Below, in pieces: positions 9,501 to 17,831 of a DNA stretch of 64,000 bases. Source of the DNA: Chryseobacterium pennipullorum (GTDB lineage: Bacteria; Bacteroidota; Bacteroidia; Flavobacteriales; Weeksellaceae); assembly GCF_003384725.1 (NCBI RefSeq), contig NZ_QNVV01000015.1, positions 1 through 64,000 of the forward strand. Reading direction: 5' to 3'. The notes under the pieces were generated by a model. The model was not told the DNA's origin. It made no database searches and saw nothing but the letters and a program-made list of their open reading frames with translations. The position numbers and the translations under genes were made by a program. The first letter of the stretch is position 1, and each line of letters begins with the position of its first letter.

Positions 9501-10061
9501 CTATAGATTATCAAGGGGTTTCCTGTGATGATCTTTTAATTTTTTAAACTCTGTAGGAGTAAAGCCGGTTACGTTCCGGAATTGGGCCGAAAGGTGCTGA
9601 ACACTTTTGTATCCCAATTTCCCTGCAATTTCAGTAAGGTTGAATTCATTATACAAAAGCAGCTCTTTTACTTTTTCAATTTTTTGAAGAATAAAAAACT
9701 GTTCAAGGGTGATGTTTTCATTCTGTGAAAAGGTTTTGGATAAAGAACTGTACTCTTTGTGAAGCTCTGAACTTAAAAACTCTGACAGCAGAAAATCTTC
9801 ATCAATATCAAGCTCACTGACTTTTACGATGATCAGGCTTTTGATTTTCTCAATAAGCTGATGGGCATAGTCCATGATTCTTTCAAAGCCGTTTTCAAGA
9901 AGCTGTGTTTCAATGATTCGCATCTTTTCTGCAGAAACCTGCATCATGAGTTCCACTTCCCCGAGAATGATGGAATCTGTTTTAACATCAGCCTTGCTGA
10001 AGATGGTTTCTACTGCAGCAATACATCGGTTGCAAACCATGTTTTTGATGAAAATCTTCAT
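9501..10061 (-). CDS. AraC-family regulator with N-terminal HMA-like metal-binding domain
   Basis: A 186-residue protein joining a heavy-metal-associated-like domain (residues 1-65, MVCNRC with Cys10 and Cys13) to an AraC/XylS DNA-binding domain (about 100-180). The latter has two helix-turn-helices: FNLTEIAGKLGY and SVQHLSAQFRNVTGFTPTEFKK. The short form with no cupin domain suggests that metal binding at CxxC is the input. It lies immediately upstream of copA on the same strand, so control of copper export is the natural inference. Its start codon overlaps the stop of the thioesterase gene (ATGA), indicating translational coupling. The exact metal is not shown by sequence. Confidence 0.85.
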   Translation of the reverse strand: MKIFIKNMVCNRCIAAVETIFSKADVKTDSIILGEVELMMQVSAEKMRIIETQLLENGFERIMDYAHQLIEKIKSLIIVKVSELDIDEDFLLSEFLSSELHKEYSSLSKTFSQNENITLEQFFILQKIEKVKELLLYNEFNLTEIAGKLGYKSVQHLSAQFRNVTGFTPTEFKKLKDHHRKPLDNL

Positions 10062-10453
10062 AGTCCGCTGTTAAGCCTGTCTTTTACAAATTCGATCTGT
10101 GTTTTACCGTGCGGAGAAGGGTTTCCTTCATTATCCAGATTGACCATAACGATTTTTTCCACTGTAATGATGGTTTGGTGGGTCATTTTATTGCGGACAT
10201 CACATCTCAGCGTGATCGAGGAAGACCCAAAATGGGTTGCTTCAATACCGATTTCAATAATATCTCCCTGTTTGGCGGAGCTTACAAAATTGATTTCCGA
10301 GATAAATTTGGTCACCACTTTGGTATTTTCAAGCTGAATAATGGCATATAATGCTGCTTCTTCATCGATCCATTGCAAAAGTCGACCTCCAAAAAGAGAG
10401 TGGTTAGGATTCAGGTCTTCCGGTTTGACCCATTTTCTCGTATGGTAGTTCAT
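10058..10453 (-). CDS. Hotdog-fold acyl-CoA thioesterase
   Basis: A 131-residue single hotdog domain of the YciA/BACH type. It has NHSLFGGRLLQWIDEEAALYA (helix with the catalytic-region Asp/Glu), then the FVSSAKQGDIIEIG strand pair. Such enzymes hydrolyse acyl-CoA thioesters to free acid and CoA in the cytosol. The length is normal. It is first in a unit with the HMA-AraC gene (4-base overlap). A TAAATTTG box lies 20 bases before the ATG. Confidence 0.85.
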   Translation of the reverse strand: MNYHTRKWVKPEDLNPNHSLFGGRLLQWIDEEAALYAIIQLENTKVVTKFISEINFVSSAKQGDIIEIGIEATHFGSSSITLRCDVRNKMTHQTIITVEKIVMVNLDNEGNPSPHGKTQIEFVKDRLNSGL

Positions 10454-10473
10454 AATTCTTATCGTTTATTGTA

Positions 10474-10481
10474 CAAATTTA
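10474..10481 (-). promoter_or_regulatory. -7 element of thioesterase/AraC unit
   Basis: TAAATTTG on the minus strand, an exact TAnnTTTG match, 20 bases upstream of the start at 10453. No clear -33 element was assigned. Confidence 0.4.
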
Positions 10482-10549
10482 GCATTAAAAGCTGATGTAG
10501 TCAATAGATAAGCATTTATTGATCTGAAGAGGATTATTCATTTTCTCAA

Positions 10550-10963
10550 TCATTTTCTTTTGGAGCGCATAGCCTTTGTCTTTGTAATAGAGGAATCATT
10601 GGAGAGTTTTTGATATTGGTCACTTTCAACGGCATATAATGCTACTTTTCCTTCGGTATTATGATGAATTCCAAATCCATATCTTTTGGCTAAAGGAGAA
10701 GAACGAAGACAGGGCTGCCCTTTGGAGAAGAACTGTTCTCTTTCTTTTTCCTTTTCATTTTCTGAAATGCCGCTTTTAACAGCATGACATTCAAAAATAA
10801 CATCATCAGAAGAATACTGATAAGGATGCTTGCTGATTATTTCATATTGAAGGCTAGCCAGTGTTTTCTCTTTTTTCTGAGGCGGAACTTCCGACCTCGA
10901 AACAGGGCAGTCTTCCGCAATTTCTATGAAGGTATTAACGTAATTCGTGGTGTGGATTTTCAT
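10550..10963 (-). CDS. DUF6157 family protein
   Basis: A 137-residue cytosolic protein of unknown function. It has the conserved features I associate with DUF6157: HTTNYVNTFIEIAEDCPV at the start, DDVIFECHAVK in the middle and CLRSSPLAKRYGFGIHH near residue 85. The C-terminus is basic (TKAMRSKRK). No signal peptide or membrane segment is present. It stands alone between the thioesterase and the HTH gene. Confidence 0.75.
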   Translation of the reverse strand: MKIHTTNYVNTFIEIAEDCPVSRSEVPPQKKEKTLASLQYEIISKHPYQYSSDDVIFECHAVKSGISENEKEKEREQFFSKGQPCLRSSPLAKRYGFGIHHNTEGKVALYAVESDQYQKLSNDSSITKTKAMRSKRK

Positions 10964-11016
10964 AGCCTATAGATAAGGATATATAAATGATAAAGATCCG
11001 GATTTTTGGGTATATA

Positions 11017-11220
11017 TTATTCTTTATACTCTAAAATTTCTCCCGGCTGGCAGTCCAGTGCCTTACAAAGCGCTTCCAGCGTACTAAACCGAACGGCTTT
11101 AGCCTTACCGGTCTTTAAAATGGAAAGATTAGAAAGGGTTAGATCTACTTTTTCAGAGAGCTCATTCAATGACATTTTTCTTTTGGCCATGATGACATCT
11201 AAGTTGACTATAATCGGCAT
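11017..11220 (-). CDS. Small Cro/C1-type HTH regulator (YozG-like)
   Basis: A 67-residue protein that is almost entirely a helix-turn-helix domain (MSLNELSEKVDLTLSNLSILKTGKAKAVRFSTL). It ends with the CQPGEILEY signature of the YozG/HTH_26 type. It starts 2 bases after the stop of the DUF2975 gene. DUF2975 membrane proteins and these small HTH proteins are regularly paired, so joint action is likely; the signal is unknown. Confidence 0.85.
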   Translation of the reverse strand: MPIIVNLDVIMAKRKMSLNELSEKVDLTLSNLSILKTGKAKAVRFSTLEALCKALDCQPGEILEYKE

Positions 11221-11222
11221 GT

Positions 11223-11753
11223 CTATATTGTTAATTCGTTTTCGGATTGTATTTCGATTCCTCGTTTAAATACCTGGGCGATAATAAATATAATTCCTCC
11301 AAAAAACAAGTATTCGGCTCCAAAGCCCGTAAATTCATAGATATTAGTGAGTTGAACTCCTTTTTTTATAAAACCTTCCCCGTAAGAATCTGCGATTAAT
11401 AACAGAATACCAATGGCCAGTGAGGAATAGCTGATTCTGGTGATTAATTTCATAACGCTTTCACTGAAAGGAGCTGCCAGATTTAGCTGTCCGAAAATCC
11501 TGATCACCAGAAAACAAAGATACGCCTTATAGCATGCAATGAAGATAATAAAAGACATCATCAGATGGTATGAGCTGATATTATAATGATAAAGTTCAAG
11601 CAGGTTCAACCCTTCATAGAGGTTTTTTGCGCCTTCCGGATTGACGATCGTAACGATAAATGCGAAGGTAAGTGCACCTGCTTTTATACATGAACCGATA
11701 AATATAATCCAGGTGATTATATTTAATACATAAAGAATTTTTTGGGTTTTCAT
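11223..11753 (-). CDS. DUF2975 membrane protein
   Basis: About 176 residues starting at the ATG at 11753 (MKTQKILYVLN). The frame is open further upstream, but those residues look untranslated. There are four hydrophobic segments at about 8-35, 62-85, 110-128 and 140-160, with the LFFGGIIFIIAQVFKRG end typical of DUF2975. Function is unknown. It is co-transcribed with the HTH gene, probably as a membrane sensor or regulator pair. Confidence 0.8.
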   Translation of the reverse strand: MKTQKILYVLNIITWIIFIGSCIKAGALTFAFIVTIVNPEGAKNLYEGLNLLELYHYNISSYHLMMSFIIFIACYKAYLCFLVIRIFGQLNLAAPFSESVMKLITRISYSSLAIGILLLIADSYGEGFIKKGVQLTNIYEFTGFGAEYLFFGGIIFIIAQVFKRGIEIQSENELTI

Positions 11754-11914
11754 CGTAATTTGATTTTGATTCAATGCAAATATCAATAAAAATTTATTGA
11801 AAAACAATAAATTTTTATTCTTTTTCAATCATCGCTGTTTTTTAATTCAACATAATGTAAGAAATACTTAAAAAAAGCTTTGATTTGAAATTATTAATTG
11901 TATCTTGCATACGT

Positions 11915-11922
11915 TATATTTG
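11915..11922 (+). promoter_or_regulatory. -7 element of the RRM gene
   Basis: TATATTTG, an exact TAnnTTTG match, 79 bases before the ATG at 12002. It implies a long AT-rich 5' leader, as in cold-shock-type mRNAs. No well-spaced -33 element is visible. Confidence 0.4.
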
Positions 11923-12001
11923 GAATCAATATTTGTTCATTAATTTATGTTGTTTTTCTTTTATATACCAAATTTTTATTAATTTTTTAATTTATTTTAA
12001 A

Positions 12002-12358
12002 ATGAACATTTTTGTTTCAAACATCAATTACGCAACTAAAGAGTATGAGTTGCACGATCTATTCGCAGAATTTGGAGATGTATCATCAGCTAAAATCGTT
12101 ACAGACAGAGAAACTGGTCGTTCCAGAGGTTTCGGTTTCGTAGAGATGGGTGATGAAGAAGGAGCTCAAGCTATTGAAGCTCTTAACCAAAAAGAATTCA
12201 ACGGAAAAACACTGAACGTATCTGAAGCTAAGCCAAGAGAGGAAAAACCAAGAAGAAGCTTCGATAACAACAGAGGTGGAGGTTATGGTGGTAACAACAA
12301 TAGAGGCGGAGGCTATGGCGGTAACAACAACCGTAGCGGAGGCGGAAATCGTTGGTAA
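12002..12358 (+). CDS. RNA-binding protein with RRM and Gly-rich tail
   Basis: 118 residues from the ATG at 12002 (MNIFVSNINYATKE); the upstream open frame is leader, not protein. A single RRM domain (1-78) has RNP2 (IFVSNI) and RNP1 (RGFGFVEM at 42-49). A glycine/asparagine/arginine tail follows, with repeated GGGYGGNNNR units. Such proteins bind single-stranded RNA and in cyanobacteria and Bacteroidetes are often cold-induced chaperones. A strong terminator follows. It stands alone. Cold regulation is inference from the family and the leader. Confidence 0.92.
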   Translation: MNIFVSNINYATKEYELHDLFAEFGDVSSAKIVTDRETGRSRGFGFVEMGDEEGAQAIEALNQKEFNGKTLNVSEAKPREEKPRRSFDNNRGGGYGGNNNRGGGYGGNNNRSGGGNRW

Positions 12359-12365
12359 AAATATA

Positions 12366-12392
12366 AGGCGGCTTTTTTAAGCCGCTTTTTTT
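12366..12392 (+). terminator. Intrinsic terminator of the RRM gene
   Basis: GCGGCTT (12368-12374) pairs with AAGCCGC (12379-12385) and is followed by a T tract, 10 bases after the stop codon. Confidence 0.85.
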
Positions 12393-12455
12393 ATGCCCAA
12401 ACTTGAAATAAAAGCTGAGGCCCAAAAGTTGATAAAACAAATTATTTTTTTCCTA

Positions 12456-12740
12456 TTATACTTTTGCCTTGAAATCGAAGATTAGACGGAGTCAAGCAAA
12501 AGGATACAAAAATTCAAGACTGGAATCATCCCCTAAAAATAGATCTTGATCCCTTTAATTTCCAAACTCGGATGGATCAGGTATTTGATTTTCAATTCAA
12601 TAGGATGTTATGCTTAGACACTGGAAATGTTTCAACAGATTTAAGATCAATTTTGCCTCTGAATTTTTATTTTTGTTTGAATCGGCGAATTTTAAAACGT
12701 TTCTTAACACTCCTTATTCCCTGTTCGATTAAGGATTACT
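12456..12740 (-). repeat. Dispersed intergenic repeat, copy 2 (longer)
   Basis: This is the reverse-complement partner of 166-384, about 12 kb away. It aligns over most of its length, including AAGACTGGAATCATC, AATTTCCAAACTC and the AAGGAGTGTTAAG block near 12702-12714. It retains an insert absent from copy 1 (about 12658-12700). A long imperfect hairpin (CTTTTGCCTTGAAATCGAAG against GTCAAGCAAAAGG) lies at its end. It fills most of the 575-base gap before the DUF4153 gene; nothing else recognisable is in 12741-12933. Confidence 0.7.
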
Positions 12741-12933
12741 TATTAATTAATCAGGACGCCAGATATTCAATAGAACGGACTTTATTCCGTCCCGTTCACC
12801 TATAATGGAAAATAAAAACTGATCTCTCGAATTTATCAACAGTTGACCCCTTAGCCTTTTGATATAGCCCACACCTTTGCATATCATTTAATTAAAATTA
12901 AACGCTGCCAATTTCATCTGTGATTCCCTGTAC

Positions 12934-14727
12934 TTATTTTATTTTTACCAGCAGGAAGGCATCCTGAAAATAAATGCTGTCAAGATTGTTATAAGAATCT
13001 TTTTCCTTTATTATTTGTTTAAAGATAAGCTGTACGTGGTATTTTCCCAAATCTGTTTCCATAGAAATTTCAGGGACTTTTACCGTACCGGTTTTACCTG
13101 TGTTTTCTTTAAACAGCCTTATGATTTGAGATCCGAAATCAATTTCCTCCTTTGCATTCAATGTCAGTTTTAATGAAGATTTTTTGGACAGTTCATCGGT
13201 TAGGGTAAACTGATCATCATTGAGCTTCTGAGGTTCGTCTTGATTATATTTGGAGAAACTGATCAGATGCTGATAGCTTTCTATGTTTATTGCCTGTTTT
13301 TCAGATTGGAGAATCAGCCTTTCGACTTCATAATGATTCGTTTTTGAGGTCCTGGTGATATTGGCAAACCTGTTCTGGATATTGAATCCTATCATATAAA
13401 AGTTTCCGGTTTTAATATTTTCTGCCAGGGTTGTCTGGTCTTTCTTATCTAAGAAGCTGAAGATAAAATCGGTCTGTTTTCTTTCTGCCAGAAATTCAAT
13501 CTTATCAGCGATTTCACGACTGACGGTATCTGTGACTTTCTTTTCAAAATTTATTTTTCCGTCCTGTAACAGCTGCTGCTGATTTAAAACGTTTAAAAGC
13601 TCAGCCTTCTGGCTTCGTTTGGCTACGCTGAACGCATTCAGGTAAGGGAAGATTAAAGCAAAAACACCAAATACAAATAAGCTTACCGGAATAAATTTTA
13701 TCGTGGATCTTTTGGTGAACACAAAATACATCACAATACTCAAAAGCCAGAGGGCGATCAGTAAAACAAAATATCTGGGCTCTGTATATCCGTATTCTAA
13801 AATTCGAGTGAAAATAGCCGTGAAAAGCAGTACGACCAAAGGGATTATAGTATAATAGAATGCTTTTGAAAATATTTTGACCCAAGATTTTGCATGATCT
13901 TCTTTCAGTGGATGAACCAGAAGGATTGCTAAAATTCCTACTATACTATAAGCCAGAATAAGGTAAGAAACCCAGCCTCTTGGCAGTTGCCAGTTGATAA
14001 GGATCTTAAACGAATAAAAATAGAGAATGACTACATAGATAAGCAGTAAAGGAATAAGGATAAACTGGGTGAAAAATTTTAAAACCACAGGATAGGTGCC
14101 GTCTTTTTCAAGACTGCTCAGTCCTTTTTCATTAAACAAAAGGAAAATAAAGCAGCTTCCCGAAATGGCAAGAAGAAAGAATGTATCAGTGTACAGTCTG
14201 TCTCTGAAATTAAAATCAAAAAGCTTGTCAACGGCAAGAATTGCCAGCTCAACTCCACCGGTAAGAACTCCTGTAAATACAGCGGTAAGAAAGATGTTGA
14301 CAAAAAGATTTTTATTGTACTGCCAGAATCCTGTCTCCGCGTTTTTCTTTATAAATGGAATAAAGGAAACAAGCAGATGGGTTAAAATTGCTGTGACGGC
14401 AATCATGTAGACGTAAACATCGGTGAAATTATTTTTTTTATCGGGTAGGATAAAATAAAAAACTGCAAGAAAAACAATCCCGCAGAGATGCAGGAGAGGT
14501 TCTCTGCCGATTCTCTGAGCCAGCATTTTTAACGCAAACATCAGGGAGATTCCCAGGGAAGCACAGATGGTGAGTTTTGAAAATACAATAAACAATTCCG
14601 GATCATTGTTGTTTCTATTCATGCAGATAGCCCCGATAGAGGCGATGACAGCCATGATCAAGACCATAGGATACCGGGTAATGACTTCATTGGCCCGGCT
14701 TAACGTTTGTCGGAATTTTGTTTTCAT
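12934..14727 (-). CDS. DUF4153 membrane protein
   Basis: A 597-residue integral membrane protein with about 11-12 hydrophobic segments in residues 18-370. A soluble C-terminal half follows (about 375-597) rich in Lys, Asp and Asn. The arrangement and the FNFRDRLYTDTFFLLAIS block fit DUF4153, a family of unknown function. It is third in a minus-strand unit, 18 bases after the BlaI-like gene, which may repress the unit. Substrate or activity cannot be assigned. Confidence 0.8.
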   Translation of the reverse strand: MKTKFRQTLSRANEVITRYPMVLIMAVIASIGAICMNRNNNDPELFIVFSKLTICASLGISLMFALKMLAQRIGREPLLHLCGIVFLAVFYFILPDKKNNFTDVYVYMIAVTAILTHLLVSFIPFIKKNAETGFWQYNKNLFVNIFLTAVFTGVLTGGVELAILAVDKLFDFNFRDRLYTDTFFLLAISGSCFIFLLFNEKGLSSLEKDGTYPVVLKFFTQFILIPLLLIYVVILYFYSFKILINWQLPRGWVSYLILAYSIVGILAILLVHPLKEDHAKSWVKIFSKAFYYTIIPLVVLLFTAIFTRILEYGYTEPRYFVLLIALWLLSIVMYFVFTKRSTIKFIPVSLFVFGVFALIFPYLNAFSVAKRSQKAELLNVLNQQQLLQDGKINFEKKVTDTVSREIADKIEFLAERKQTDFIFSFLDKKDQTTLAENIKTGNFYMIGFNIQNRFANITRTSKTNHYEVERLILQSEKQAINIESYQHLISFSKYNQDEPQKLNDDQFTLTDELSKKSSLKLTLNAKEEIDFGSQIIRLFKENTGKTGTVKVPEISMETDLGKYHVQLIFKQIIKEKDSYNNLDSIYFQDAFLLVKIK

Positions 14728-14745
14728 GATTTGGTGTTTGGTGGT

Positions 14746-15243
14746 CTAGTCTTTTTTCTTCTTTTTCTTTTTCTCCTTTTCCTTCTCTTTTTCCTTCTCT
14801 TTTTCTTTACCCTTTTTTTCTTTTTTGGGGTTGAGAACTTCGTTGGCTATTTCGAATTCAGGCTGCTTCTTTCGGGTTGGTTTTATTTCTATTTTAAGAT
14901 CAAAATGACCTTTCATATCTTCCTGAGAAATTAATTTCTCATTCAGCAGCAGTTCCAGGATCTCTTTTCCGGAATCATTAAAGAAATGATGGGAAAGCTC
15001 CTTCAGCAGAAATTTTTTGTACTCTTCAAAAGGAACGATGACACTGTATTTGAAAATTCTTCCTTCTTTTACGGTGGACAGGTAGCCTTTTTCCACCAAA
15101 ATTTTCAAATAGGTAGACACCGTATTCTGATGGGGCTTGGGTTCCGGGTGCTGCTCCATAACGTCCTTCAGATAGAAAGATTCCATTTTCCAAAACAGCT
15201 TCATAAAGTTTTCTTCTGCGGCAGTAAGATGATTTATTTTCAT
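14746..15243 (-). CDS. BlaI/MecI/CopY-type transcriptional regulator with Lys/Glu repeat tail
   Basis: 165 residues from the ATG at 15243 (MKINHLTAAEENFMKLFWK). A winged-helix domain at 1-80 has HQNTVSTYLKILVEKGYLSTVKEGRIFKYS, then a dimerisation helix pair. From about residue 130 the protein becomes low complexity: GKEKEKEKE repeats and a run of eight lysines before a final Asp. The DNA is a polypurine/polypyrimidine microsatellite (about 14756-14820) that could vary in length. Family members repress neighbouring genes and are inactivated by proteolysis or a ligand. It lies 8 bases after the PAP2-like gene and ahead of DUF4153. Confidence 0.85.
   Translation of the reverse strand: MKINHLTAAEENFMKLFWKMESFYLKDVMEQHPEPKPHQNTVSTYLKILVEKGYLSTVKEGRIFKYSVIVPFEEYKKFLLKELSHHFFNDSGKEILELLLNEKLISQEDMKGHFDLKIEIKPTRKKQPEFEIANEVLNPKKEKKGKEKEKEKEKEKEKKKKKKKD
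14752..14822. repeat. Polypyrimidine/polypurine microsatellite inside the BlaI-like gene
   Basis: Irregular repeats of CTTTTTC and CCTTCTCTTTTT on the plus strand encode the alternating Lys-Glu and poly-Lys tail of the regulator. It is a candidate slippage site. Confidence 0.7.
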
Positions 15244-15251
15244 ATAGTACT

Positions 15252-15854
15252 CTAATGTTGAAATTGAATATTGCAATAAAGATAAATAAAAGATACCATA
15301 AAAGCTATTCCGGCGCCCATAAATACTTCTTTTACGGTATGTCTTTTTAAAATAATTCTTGTGATTCCGACCAGAATAGCGATTCCCAGCCATAGGAGGC
15401 CTATCTTCCAGTCTAAGGTGAAAAATAAAGCTGCAACAAACACATTGAATGCGGTGTGCATTGAGCTTTTAATAAAGAAATTACTGATTTGAAGGGCAAA
15501 AAGAAGAATTAAAATAAACAGCATCACCAGATCGATATAACCGTTCTGAACATAATTAAAAATAAGATAAGTGACGACACATACGGCAATGAATATATAC
15601 AGTGTTTTTCTCTGAATGCGGTTGGATACATCCATATTGGTATACCTGCCGGTTTTTACATTCCAAACCAGCCATATCACTACAGGAACGATGATCATTA
15701 GCAATACCGGAATAAAATAAAGAAGAGATTCTGTCCATGTGTATTTGTTGACACTCATGGATATAAAAAAAATGATCAGGGAGACCAGGGGATTGAAAAA
15801 ATCAGAGATGATTTTTGAAATTTTGTGTAGTAATGAAGACTGTTTTTCTTCCAT
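15252..15854 (-). CDS. PAP2-like membrane phosphatase, motifs partly degenerate
   Basis: A 200-residue protein with six hydrophobic segments. Residues around SSMHTAFN and TRIILKRHTVKEV line up with PAP2 motifs 2 (PSGH) and 3 (SRxxxxxHxxxD). The first has Met for Gly and the last acidic residue is Glu. Active enzymes dephosphorylate lipid phosphates at the periplasmic face; here activity is uncertain. It is first gene of the unit with the BlaI-like and DUF4153 genes. Confidence 0.65.
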   Translation of the reverse strand: MEEKQSSLLHKISKIISDFFNPLVSLIIFFISMSVNKYTWTESLLYFIPVLLMIIVPVVIWLVWNVKTGRYTNMDVSNRIQRKTLYIFIAVCVVTYLIFNYVQNGYIDLVMLFILILLFALQISNFFIKSSMHTAFNVFVAALFFTLDWKIGLLWLGIAILVGITRIILKRHTVKEVFMGAGIAFMVSFIYLYCNIQFQH

Positions 15855-15871
15855 AATCGAATTTAAAAAAC

Positions 15872-15879
15872 CAAATATA
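15872..15879 (-). promoter_or_regulatory. -7 element of the PAP2/BlaI/DUF4153 unit
   Basis: TATATTTG on the minus strand, an exact TAnnTTTG match, 17 bases upstream of the start at 15854. Confidence 0.4.
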
Positions 15880-16057
15880 CTATTATAACGTCAAAGGACA
15901 AATGAAAGAAGAGCAGGCAAGAGGAATTGGGAACTCTGTAAAGTGTTTCAATATCAGTTGCTTCACTTGGAATAAAATATTTTTTGGTGGTTTTAAATTT
16001 AGATTAAATTTTGCACGAAATACCTATCTTTATTTATCATTTTTTAACATATGTATA

Positions 16058-16489
16058 ATGAAACACCTGTTCATATTTCTGTTGGTCATAATAAGTTGTT
16101 TTACCTTCGGACAAAAGCTTTCTCAGAAACCTGGTTTTGTGCAGACAGGTCCCATCCATCAGTTAAGAATTTACGAAATCCCCAAAGAGAATAAGCAGGT
16201 ATTTCTGGATCGCTTCAGGGATCATGCACTCAGAATAATGAAGAAATATGGTTTTACAATTGTCGCGATCTGGGAATCGGAGTTCAGGGAAAAAACCGAA
16301 TTTGTGTACTTGCTGGAGTGGAAAAATGAAGAGGCCATGAAAACAGGTTGGGAAGCATTTATGGGAGATAAAGAATGGAAGGATATTAAAGCCAGAACAG
16401 CAAAGCAATATGGCAATTTTGTTAATGATATTGAAGACAGAATCTTGAAAATTGAAAATTTTTCTCCGGAAAAAAAGCTGTTGAAATAA
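16058..16489 (+). CDS. Secreted NIPSNAP family protein
   Basis: 143 residues from the ATG at 16058. A signal peptide (KHLFIFLLVIISCFTFGQ) is followed by a NIPSNAP-type ferredoxin-like dimeric alpha/beta-barrel domain: IHQLRIYEIPKENKQVFLDRF, then FVYLLEWKNEEAMKTGWEAF. Function in bacteria is not established. The longer open frame upstream is not used because it lacks coding character. It appears monocistronic. Confidence 0.8.
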   Translation: MKHLFIFLLVIISCFTFGQKLSQKPGFVQTGPIHQLRIYEIPKENKQVFLDRFRDHALRIMKKYGFTIVAIWESEFREKTEFVYLLEWKNEEAMKTGWEAFMGDKEWKDIKARTAKQYGNFVNDIEDRILKIENFSPEKKLLK

Positions 16490-16761
16490 CCAAAAGATAT
16501 ATTAACAATAATTAAAGAGGAAAGAAATAGGAGCATAAAAAATAATGAATTCTACTATCCCTGAATCCTGTATTAGTTCAATAAAACCATATGGATAGGC
16601 CGACTCCTTATAGATAACAACATAAAAATGACAGATGGAATGGTGCTTCTTAAGCTGATCCGGGGCTCGAAAATTAAGAATAATCCCTTCAGCCCGCAAA
16701 TGGATTTTAGAGAAAAAACGAAAAGTTATCCATGTATAGAATAAAAACAAAGTTTTTTTCA
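16490..16761. other. Intergenic region without a recognised gene
   Basis: A gap of about 317 bases (to 16806) between the NIPSNAP gene and pdhA. A 90-codon minus-strand frame is present but resembles no family I know, has an unusual composition and would run into the pdhA promoter. I do not call it. Confidence 0.5.
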
Positions 16762-16769
16762 TAATTTTG
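16762..16769 (+). promoter_or_regulatory. -7 element of pdhA
   Basis: TAATTTTG, an exact TAnnTTTG match, 37 bases before the pdhA start. No convincing -33 element was found. Confidence 0.4.
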
Positions 16770-16806
16770 CTCAACTATTTCATCATAAAAAAGCAAGAGC
16801 TAACAC

Positions 16807-17808
16807 ATGAAAGAATTTTCTAAAGAGGTATACCTGAAGTGGTATGAAGATATGACAATGTGGAGAAGGTTTGAAGACAAATGCCGTTCTCTTTATCTAA
16901 AACAAAAGATCAGAGGTTTTTTACATTTGTATAACGGTCAGGAAGCTATTCCTGCAGGATTCACACATGCAATGGATTTAACGAAGGACAGTATGATTAC
17001 CGCTTACAGATGCCACATCCATCCAATGGCGATGGGAGTAGATCCTAAGAGAATCATGGCGGAACTTTGTGGTAAAGCGACTGGAACCTCCGGAGGTATG
17101 GGTGGATCTATGCACATTTTCAGTAAAGAGCACCGTTTTTATGGTGGACACGGAATCGTTGGAGGACAAATTCCTTTAGGAGCAGGTATTGCTTTTGCAG
17201 ATAAATATTTCGATAGAAAAGCGGTGAACATCTGTTTCTTTGGAGATGGTGCTGCAAGACAGGGGTCTTTACATGAGACCTTCAACATGGCGATGAACTG
17301 GAAGCTGCCTGTGGTATTTGTTGTGGAAAACAACCAATATGCGATGGGAACTTCTGTAAAAAGAACAGCCAACCACGAAGATATCTATAAATTAGGATTA
17401 GGATACGAAATGCCTTGCCTTGCGGTAGATGCGATGGATCCTGAAAAAGTAGCAGAAGCTGCTTATGAAGCTATTGAAAGAGCGAGAAGAGGAGACGGTC
17501 CTACGTTTATCGAAGCAAGAACATACCGTTACAGAGGACACTCAATGTCTGATGCTGAGCCATACAGATCCAAAGAGGAAGTAGCCATTCACAAGAATGA
17601 CGATCCTATCGAATTGGTAAAACACAGAATTTTAGAAAACGGATGGGCTACAGAAGAAGAATTGGAAGCAATGGACAATAAGTCAAGAGATTTTGTTGAC
17701 GAGTGTATTGAGTTCATGGAAAACTCCCCATATCCTGAAGCAGAAAAAATCTATGAGTATGTCTATGCTCAGGAAGATTATCCATTCTTAGATAAACTAG
17801 AAAACTAA
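16807..17808 (+). CDS. pdhA: Pyruvate dehydrogenase E1 component, alpha subunit
   Basis: A 333-residue thiamine-diphosphate enzyme subunit. The ThDP motif is visible as GDGAARQG (from about residue 145) ending at VVENN (about 175). The phosphorylation-loop-like TYRYRGHSMSDAEPYR follows near 240. With the beta subunit it decarboxylates pyruvate and acetylates the lipoyl group of E2. The E2 gene is 109 bases downstream; the beta subunit gene is not in the window, a common arrangement in flavobacteria. Start MKEFSKEVYLKWYEDM is the family start. Confidence 0.95.
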   Translation: MKEFSKEVYLKWYEDMTMWRRFEDKCRSLYLKQKIRGFLHLYNGQEAIPAGFTHAMDLTKDSMITAYRCHIHPMAMGVDPKRIMAELCGKATGTSGGMGGSMHIFSKEHRFYGGHGIVGGQIPLGAGIAFADKYFDRKAVNICFFGDGAARQGSLHETFNMAMNWKLPVVFVVENNQYAMGTSVKRTANHEDIYKLGLGYEMPCLAVDAMDPEKVAEAAYEAIERARRGDGPTFIEARTYRYRGHSMSDAEPYRSKEEVAIHKNDDPIELVKHRILENGWATEEELEAMDNKSRDFVDECIEFMENSPYPEAEKIYEYVYAQEDYPFLDKLEN

Positions 17809-17831
17809 AAAAGATAATGAGTTAATTTGAC

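Noticed and set aside
12572..12805. A 77-codon frame inside the dispersed repeat
   Set aside because: The frame is not preserved in the other repeat copy (166-384), so it is not conserved as coding.
16502..16774. A 90-codon minus-strand frame upstream of pdhA
   Set aside because: No recognisable family, odd composition, and it overlaps the probable pdhA promoter.
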